From Prostheceraeus crozeri (taxonomy: Eukaryota; Platyhelminthes; Polycladida; Euryleptidae), in assembly GCA_907163375.1 (NCBI GenBank), contig CAJQUW010010359.1:806001-870000 (forward strand): DNA of 64,000 bases, read 5' to 3'. The notes under the pieces are model-generated. The model searched no databases, was not told the DNA's origin, and was given only the letters and a program-made list of their open reading frames with translations. Position numbers and translations under genes: made by a program. Positions 56,731 through 64,000 of the stretch are shown piece after piece. Each line of letters opens with the position of its first letter. Position 1 is the stretch's first letter.

Positions 56731-57125
56731 TCAAATCAGAACAATAATTCGACGGACGCACATAAAGAACATATAACAACTCCATACGAGCAAATCATCC
56801 TTCCTAAAAGAATTGTTAGACAAAAAGCCCTTGGTCAATTCATCTCCGAGTGGTCCCCTTTGGAAATCACAACAACGCAACATAAAGCACCTCTTCTTTT
56901 GCATCCACATGCGCACAACCATTACTTAAAAAACTTCATTTCTAATATGCTGTCAAACAAAAAATATAAGGATTTTCCCTTTATTTAGGGCAACTTCTTA
57001 TTCCAGCATTTTACATCGTTTGTTTTCCATGAGAAACCTGTTAACACGCCGGGAACTTCAACAGCTAGTTTGACATGTGAAATAAAACACATGCAATGTC
57101 GATAACATGGCATTCGTGAGCTTAC

Positions 57126-57135
57126 CAAGTTGCAT
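57126..57135 (-). CDS. possible first coding exon (ATG plus 7 bases)
   Basis: On the minus strand ATGCAACTTG is followed by GTAAGCTC, a good donor. It leaves one base, exactly what the exon at 55370-55630 needs, giving MQLG then LRANLEAELT. An in-frame TGA lies 39 bases upstream of the ATG. Between them the frame would add about 12 codons (VAVSRSKQNNLS). An alternative is that this is an internal exon with an acceptor at CTGTCAG, but its pyrimidine tract is poor. TATATAAA lies about 60 bases upstream of the ATG. Confidence 0.35.
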
Positions 57136-57199
57136 GCTTAAATTATTCTGTTTAGATCTACTGACAGCGACTCAATTTATATAAAAGTATATCTCGTAT

Positions 57200-57690
57200 T
57201 CGCCTCTACAGTTAGTCACGGATAGACAGTCGGATGATCACTTTACTTAATCTGCTATCGCTTTAAATGAAACATCAAGGTACCCATCAACATGTTTGTA
57301 TCATACTCATAAATTACTGGGATCTGAATTGCATAAAAACGCAATAGCATATAAAAGCAATATCGCATTTTTATGATTAAAAGCATGTCTAAAAGCATTT
57401 TTAAAATCATAGTTGTAAAAGGATGTGTTGAGAACGCGGTTTGATAAGTATGTTTAAAAACAGCATTATTAAACAATCGATGATTAAATGTAATAAACCT
57501 GATGTTTAAAAACCTGGCTTCAAATCAGTTTAAAGTCATTATTTTATAAAACAAACATTCAATTAACATTAGAAGCCCTACATTATTCTGCAAGAAACAA
57601 CCTGCGATAATCGTACTTCCACTACGGTGCGCGAGCATTGTTGCATGAATGTACCATTAGTGACAATCACAGCAATCTAAACACCAAAGG
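57200..57690. other. AT-rich; repeated AAAAGCAT/TTTAAAAAC words
   Basis: Between 57340 and 57540 words such as AAAAGCATTTTTAAAA and GATTAAA recur in a degenerate way, like old low-complexity sequence. If the gene starts near 57135, this is the upstream region. I see no convincing promoter beyond a TATA-like AT run. Confidence 0.3.
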
Positions 57691-57769
57691 TACTTATAGA
57701 AGATGAGGAAGATAAGTGAATGCTTTTTGGTTTGCAAAAGTAAATCCTACATCTAATTTCATAATTTCA

Positions 57770-57985
57770 CCGGCGCTGTGGCCTTGTGGTAGAGTCCTCG
57801 CTCTGCGTCCGGGAGACCTGGGTTCAAATCTAGGTCGGGTCACAACAAAGAATTTTAAGATAGGTAAATTCTGCATTCTTGATAGACACTCAGCACAAAA
57901 GAATGAGAGTGGGATAAATGGAACTCGGCCACGTTGAAGAAAGGCTCCGTGTCTAATGTGCTTCCGAGTATAAACAAGGAACATT
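57770..57985 (+). repeat. SINE family B, well-preserved plus-strand copy
   Basis: CCGGCGCTGTGGCCTTGTGG and TAGAGTC give the A box; GGTTCAAATCTAGGTCGGGT gives the B box. The body is GATAGGTAAATTCTGCATTC, CTCGGCCACGTTGAAGAAAG and CTTCCGAGTATAAACAA. The partner is 28485-28708. Confidence 0.88.
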
Positions 57986-58094
57986 TTTCAAAATTTATAA
58001 AAAAAACAAGAATCCTTTATAAAGCAAAATCAATCCTTGAACATCGCTTTAAATCACATGGTGTTTTTTAACCACACGCACAGTCCTATAAGTC

Positions 58095-58290
58095 TCCATT
58101 TACAGGTGCGCGGAGCTCATCCGATTCTGTAGGCAGGTGATTGCCCTCCCAACACCTCAAGACGGTGTCCCTTGGGTTGACACCACTTCCGCGTCCAACC
58201 TCACATCCAGCCATCAACAGGTACACCGTCAACACTGACAAGCGTTATGTCACCCACCTCAAAATCCAGCCGCAAAATCCGCAATATAAA
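58095..58290. other. unexplained GC-rich island
   Basis: This stretch is clearly richer in C and G than its surroundings (for example CCCTTGGGTTGACACC, CTTCCGCGTCCAACC, GTCACCCACCTCAAAATCC). No frame is convincing on either strand and it matches nothing else in the window. It could be the remnant of an unseen retroelement, a gene fragment or a regulatory island. Confidence 0.35.
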
Positions 58291-58784
58291 TACATTGTTC
58301 ATTTCTTCTATCTTTAGGAAGCTCAACTTTGATGCTTGGCCATGAAAACTCATTACTCGAGCAATTATTGAATGACCGCATGATTTTGAATATATGACAA
58401 ATATAATTCATGAAGCAATGAAAGGATTAATGATCTTTGGATTGTTCCTTGGTTTATTAAGATTTGTTGTTTTTATCAAACTTCAATAAAAAAAGTGCGT
58501 CAAAATATCTTACTGCACATTTTATAAAACAAAGAGCAATCCAATAATTTCGAAATCCTTTTTCAAGAAAGCAAAAATAACAACGGAAAATAGATTAATT
58601 ATCTGATAGAAATATAGAAATCAATATACTCAAATTATACATAAATAAGCATCTTATTAAAATGATCATCGAGACATAGAATTTAGGGAGATGAGAGTTA
58701 GTTACAAGTATCGGTAAAATCAAGATGAAACAGATCAGTAACTGTCCCTATTGAATTTTAGAAGGACACAGGCTATGTTTTCGT

Positions 58785-59497
58785 CAGAGCTGGAACCGAA
58801 CCACTTTTTTCGGTCCGGGCACGCCTCGACTCCAATATATCAGGCCCGGACTGAAAATTGTTGACAAGGAAAAAGCAATAAAAAAGAGAAAAGTACAAAC
58901 AAAATCACCAAGGAAGTCTCAAGGAATACTCAAGCTTTTTTATCATTTTTTCCTTGTCAATAATTTGCTCACCGCTTCACTATTTTCTGTGTAGACTATT
59001 CTCTATAATTCTTCTAGGATTGTCCTTCTGGTCTTTGTACACTACATTATGACGTCATTTTCATTGTTTACGCCATTACCTGCTCTGTTGCGAGCTTTAT
59101 TTACCGTCTGCTTATCGCTGTGAGTTCATTGCGGCCATACAACCCTTGAAAACAGACCGCGAAAGCACTCGGGGTTTATAAAATAGAGAAGGACTTTGGC
59201 GATATTCAATAGATGCCCTTACTCAGATAAAGGCATGAAAATCCTAGCACAGGATTTAGTCGAGAAATCATATTTATAACACATTTTTGCCGGTATATAT
59301 TTCATCTTATTGCTTAATAATCATGCTGATAAGCCATCAAATGAATCGATTCAGAGAATTAAAATGATCAAATGAAAGTATTTTTAATTTCAGACATAAA
59401 TATCGTCCCGGCTATTAGATATTACAGGTCCGTCACGGCCCGGGTGCCTACAGAATTTTTCAGACCCAAGCCTAGCCCCCGTCAACTTCCAGCTGTG
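58785..59497. mobile_element. possible hAT-like element with loose inverted ends
   Basis: CAGAGCTGGAACCGAACC on the left resembles the complement of ACTTCCAGCTGTG on the right, and both ends carry GC-rich subterminal GGTCCGGG/GGCCCGGG words. The target duplication is not convincing. No coding sequence. Low to moderate confidence. Confidence 0.4.
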
Positions 59498-59499
59498 GT

Positions 59500-60590
59500 T
59501 ATAGAAAAGACCCTACTTTTCAGATTCACTGTCTTAACAAACGATTATAGGACAATATAAAGCGAAGCAACATATTATGGGACTATAGTGATGAGAGCAA
59601 TGGTCTTTTCACAAATCAATTTCCTAAAAACCAAAATGCAGCGAAAGAAGACACAAGAATGATTTCCACTTCACCAATACACTGAAGTTCTCCAGCTCAA
59701 GATTTAAAGAGTTGCAGTCGTAAACCACTTTTTCGTTTTACATTAAGAATTTCAATATCTACGTACTCATCAATCTAATTAAGGAAACATCATCAAGATT
59801 TTGCGCATTTACATGGAGTATGACAATAAAATCATCGATTGGATGGAAAATCTTTCAAGACGTGCACTTGCACAGATATCAAAGAGGTTTATAAAACAGG
59901 AGCAAACGACATTGTAACATTTTGCATCGTCAATAAAGCATCAAATTAAGAAATGAAGAAATAAAACCAGGAGTGCATCTTTGAAGTGAGTATATGCACT
60001 GTACTCGGCCATTCTTGAATAAACCTTTGAAATCTTAATCAGGAGAGCAAATGAATTTTCAAGATATTGTCGACAATTTTCAACGAAATTGGATATTCTC
60101 AACATCATCCTCAGACGCATTCTTCTGTGACGAAGGCGATGTAATATCTTTTTCGTTTCTTCAGAATAGAAAATGATATCAACTGACTGAAATGAAATGC
60201 TTTTGCTCATGCATCGATGAACATTTCATTTCATTTATTTCAAGGACAACTAACTCGAGGCGATTAAAATATAAGTGACTAAAACTAATTTATACTGTCA
60301 GTAAGCACATTAGATGATTCAAAATGAACTCGACTACATTGCCGAGACAATCTCAACAACAATCGCAAGACTAATGAGTAGAGCAACCAATTTTTCACCA
60401 AAAAAATTAAAATTTTTACCCAATATTCCTCAGAATTTAACTTTTTGAACTTCATCCTCTTCATATTTTGACCGAAAACAATGTTTCTCTAACAACACCA
60501 GACATATATATCTGAACCATCCACAAATTATACTTCCAGAAACATCTACAAAATCTCTTAAAACTAAATTTGTGTAGGCCCTATTAGCTT
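59500..60590. other. non-coding, nothing recognised
   Basis: AT-rich. A short frame at 59941-60210 (minus) lacks any motif. Confidence 0.3.
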
Positions 60591-60599
60591 AAGCATTCC

Positions 60600-60960
60600 A
60601 TTTATTTCAAGAGAATTTGTTGAAGCAGAAGAGCATGTATAAGCAGAGACATTTTCCGGTAAGAAATTTCTGTCTTTCGTCAAGAATTTGTTTAGCATTG
60701 AAAAGCTCCGTTCAAATAGGAATTCCAGTCGAGTGACAACCATGGATATTGTTGTATGTTGATGGTGATATTGAACTTCGTTTCATTTCAAATTTCTCTT
60801 TCAGGTCATTCTTCTCTAATCGTGATTGGATGTAGCCTTGTATATCCACAGGGTCTTCCTCGAAACATAACTTTTCGATCAAAGTCTTCGCGTTTCTTGA
60901 GATGAAAGATTATTTCTCTCCTTCTCGATGATCTCCAGCAACTGATCATCATCACTTTTT
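60600..60960 (-). pseudogene. hAT-like transposase C-terminal fragment
   Basis: The minus strand reads LIEKLCFEEDPVDIQGYIQS and KNDLKEKFEMK, then in another frame TRLEFLFERSFSMLNKFLTK and DRNFLPENVSAY. The 'ERSFS-x-L-x-x-x-x-T-x-x-R-x-x-L-x-x-E-x-x-S' pattern is the dimerisation region at the C-terminus of hAT transposases, also kept in ZBED- and FAM200-type host proteins. The frame change and missing catalytic part mark it as a fossil fragment. Confidence 0.4.
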
Positions 60961-60969
60961 GATTTATGT

Positions 60970-63880
60970 TCGGTCTGCATCTTAATTTTAACCTATACGA
61001 TGGATTTTAACATTAGATTTCGAAAGTGTGCTGCGGCAAAAGAAGTTGAAAATTATTTCAAATATTTAGCTTTTTTGTTCGTAGGTGTCTTAGTGTTCTT
61101 CGAATATTTCATAAGCATTGTATACAAAACTGACACCTCAAGGTTGCGAAATACAGTCAGTACTTTCCTGGTGAAGGTATATGCTTCATCAGTGCATGTT
61201 TACATCATTCGATTTATAAACAAAACAAGTTTATTTGATATTTGATTTTCATTGTGTGATTTTTAAAGCATGTCCTCCAGAAACAACTTTGATTCAAAAA
61301 AGTCTGGGCCAAGAATTCCTGATTAAGGAAAGTTTGGGCCACAGGATATTCAGCATTGATAAACATTAGGTCAGACCATTCCAAACTTTATTAACAAGTC
61401 ATTTTAAAACGAAACATAGCATCTACGGTTGCCGAGGAATTTAGCACTCAAATTGTTGAAGTCTGTAGTTAATTCTACTTCATTCACTAAACATGTAGCA
61501 CGGTGCGTATGAAAAAAATATTGACAAAAAAAATTGCCTATTGAATTATTTGAATAGCATAGCTGGCATGGAAAGGGTCCTGTTAAAGATAAATCTTTTC
61601 ATCTTAACGCAAGCATTTAGTAAGAATTCACTTTTTTCTTAAAGTATAGATTTATTTACGTAGTATAAAATACGAGTATATTTTACTTCGCATCGCGTGT
61701 ACTGATGAAGATATCTAAAATAACGCAAGAAGAACTCACACATGAAACATACCGAACAATGATGTGATCTAGATAGAAACAGGCGTGCTGATCGTTCAAA
61801 GCAGCATCGATTTGAAGCACATTGTACGAGTATATGGACTTCAAAAATCATATGTGCGACCCTCACGATGCCTGCCATACCAGCAGATCATAGCGCTATG
61901 AAAACAGACTTTGAGGGTCAATGCAAGTTATGATGCATTTTAAATCATGCTGTAAATGGCAAGCAATTCCTGAAAATTGCACAGCACCAGTAATATGAGA
62001 TAATTTGCTATCAAATCTAGCAATCAAACTAGAACCATCCTTTTCAGTGCAAAAGTTTGAAAATAGCATTTGGTATGTGATTGCAGAGAGAAGATTTATG
62101 AAATACAGGTTGGCTTTGCTTTCATCTTTACAATTAATTTTTATTCCAATGCAAACACACCCGGTGATTATCATCCATCTCAGACATTAATGACAAAACC
62201 ATGGGAACCATAATGAATCTGTCTCCAAGCGAAATGGATTGATGTCCGCATCATTAAAGCAACAGAGAACAGAGACGTAATGACAAATCTGAGAATGAGA
62301 ACAACTCCAAATGCAGAATAATTGACGGCCAATGAAAGATTCTGATGTTAAGTATTGATGAAGCAAGACAGAGAAATGTGCGAATGAATTAATGTAGCTC
62401 GAGTGTCACTGTTTTATTTAGATTATCTGTCATTTCCGATATTCTATATCATTCTTGTCAATAAAGTGTATGAATCCTACCCCAAAGATCTCTCATCTTA
62501 GGGGATTACCGATACCAGATTGCTTCCTCGTTTCAAGGGACAGTTGCCGCGGTCCCCAAGGAAATTTTAATTTTTTGAAGAACGTTATTAGAGATAAACA
62601 ATAAATATTTACGCAGGTAAACACTGCACGCATGCGAGGGCCCGCCAGAACTACATTTTTGCTTTATCGCACTAGAATTGAAGTGTGAAGTACATGATTG
62701 GAACTAGAAGAACAACTAGAAGAACTCGGAAGGAAAGATTAGAAATGGGACATAAGAATCGAGGAACAACTGCGTTTGCTCATCCTACTTCGATAGATGC
62801 AGACAGGTAGGTCATGTGTCGAAATATGAAAAATTGAAACACCGTTGAGATAGAAACTAAACAAAGTATACTTCAACAGCTTTTTTATTTTCATTCACAT
62901 TAGGATGGTATTGATCAATCAATCAAGTGCTTGGTTTTTCGAGATAGGGAACAAATAATATTCTATTTACATTGTGTTTGCAAAAAACAGCATTTATTAA
63001 TTATTCACGGCACACTAACTTAAGTTTGATACATAGAAATTGCAACGACGCCCCGCTTGAAACACACACTTTTGCTTACAAGACTAAGTCGAACAAGGGC
63101 GATAGAAAGCATTTTTTTGGATACTTTCTGCAACAATCAACATAGTGCATTATAATTTAGAACCGACATTGACCTTTCTCATATGAACTTTTTAGAAAAT
63201 TATGACTTTGGGTCAATAAAACTTCAGTCAAATTTCCAAGCTTTTGTCTGTCACTGCAACATAATGCATTATATTGATATCAACGACGACGACCCACGTA
63301 CACCCTAAATATCTGTAGGATTTCGTTCTTCACGCAACACATCGCTGTTTTGGCAGCTCATTCAGCATGAAATTCTCAACCTCAATACGGGTTGTGAGTG
63401 CATTAAAAGCACCAAAATATTGGGATAAACTTGTAACGCGTCATTAACTGAATTCAACGATTCGACAAGGAGTAATTTTCCCAGAACTTTGCAAGCGATA
63501 TCTTTTCAGAGTTGCTGATTTGATTGACTGTTAAGAAGGACGAGAGTCAAAATCCCTCCCCCCCCCTGACAAACGTCACTCTAAGAAAATCCTCTTATAT
63601 GATCATGTAACCAAATCGCATATGTATACAAGTAAATTGTACAAGCATGTGTGCTACAATATAGGCCTATAGGTCATTTGTCGAAAGTACAGTCTAGGTA
63701 AAAATAATTATCAATCTACAATTATCATTTTTTGTCAAATCCCTAAGCTTAATAGAATTAATTGTTCAGTAATTGTTAATAATCATATTTCACATCAAAA
63801 GAAAAGGTCTAGTAGGTAAAAAATGTTCTACATGGAGGTGCGTGAACTCTCATAGTAGTGAAAACTGTGCCCTACTTGCC
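60970..63880. other. long AT-rich stretch, nothing recognised
   Basis: There is no convincing exon, RNA gene or delimited repeat. An 81-codon plus-strand frame at 61000-61245 contains a hydrophobic segment (YLAFLFVGVLVFFEYFISIV) but has no homology I can name and no splice context. A C-run lies near 63560. Confidence 0.3.
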
Positions 63881-63882
63881 AG

Positions 63883-64000
63883 GGATAGGTACATGGATAG
63901 GTACATGTAAAGTTTAGTGTTATCAATAGGTACATGGATAGGTACATGTAAAGTTTAGTGTTGTCAATAGGAACATGGATAGGTACATGGATAGGTACAT
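63883..64000 (+). repeat. tandem array, 12-bp word within a unit of about 45 bp, open at the window end
   Basis: GGATAGGTACAT occurs repeatedly. Two longer units add GTAAAGTTTAGTGTT(A/G)TCAATA. The array continues past the window edge, so its full length is unknown. Confidence 0.9.

Noticed and set aside
61000-61245. 81-codon frame with a hydrophobic segment, possible small membrane protein
   Set aside because: AT-rich sequence easily encodes Phe/Leu/Ile runs. No homology, promoter or splice context.
1-64000. CRISPR array, bacterial operon, LTR retrotransposon or Polinton
   Set aside because: No regularly spaced repeats, no bacterial gene structure, and no paired long terminal repeats, gag/integrase or capsid motifs could be recognised on either strand.

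Overview
This is an AT-rich window from an animal nuclear genome, almost certainly an invertebrate. The evidence is spliced exons with GT-AG borders, very long introns, tRNA-derived SINEs, two groups of LINEs, Penelope-like elements with GIY-YIG domains, a Tc1-type transposon, hAT-like elements and a Crypton-type tyrosine recombinase. Nothing here is bacterial or organellar. I cannot name the species.

The only convincing host gene lies on the minus strand and spans most of the window. Six exons chain together with matching codon phase: 55370-55630, 31201-31242, 30562-30603, 22967-23188, 16313-16621 and 5835-6190. A possible first exon with an ATG sits at 57126-57135. Very tentative 3' exons lie near 3597-3626 and 2426-2493. 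The predicted protein is about 400 residues, rich in Arg, Pro and Glu, with one charged helical stretch. I do not recognise the family. Five consecutive exons have lengths divisible by three and all join in phase 1, so each could be skipped without a frameshift.

Almost everything else is introns filled with mobile elements. From 8.4 to 13.4 kb there is a dense nest. A SINE is split by an hAT-like element, which itself contains a MITE. A LINE end follows, then a repeat (X) split by a Penelope-like element, which is split in turn by a Tc1-like transposon. Two more Penelope relics fill 13.7-16 kb. A LINE with a 379-codon reverse transcriptase frame lies at 20.4-21.6 kb. A degraded Crypton-type recombinase lies at 34.2-35.2 kb next to palindromic MITEs. 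A fourth Penelope relic (44 kb) and another LINE relic (47-48 kb) follow. At 49.4-50.2 kb one SINE is cut twice by DNA elements, each with an 8-bp target duplication. An hAT-like element of 3.6 kb occupies 50.66-54.3 kb. Several tRNA-headed SINE families are scattered on both strands. The window ends inside a short tandem array.

I found no clear evidence of a new biological system. The most informative observations are the frame-neutral exon chain, the datable nested insertions, the Crypton relic, and an unrecognised 124-codon coding-like stretch at 46.4-46.7 kb.
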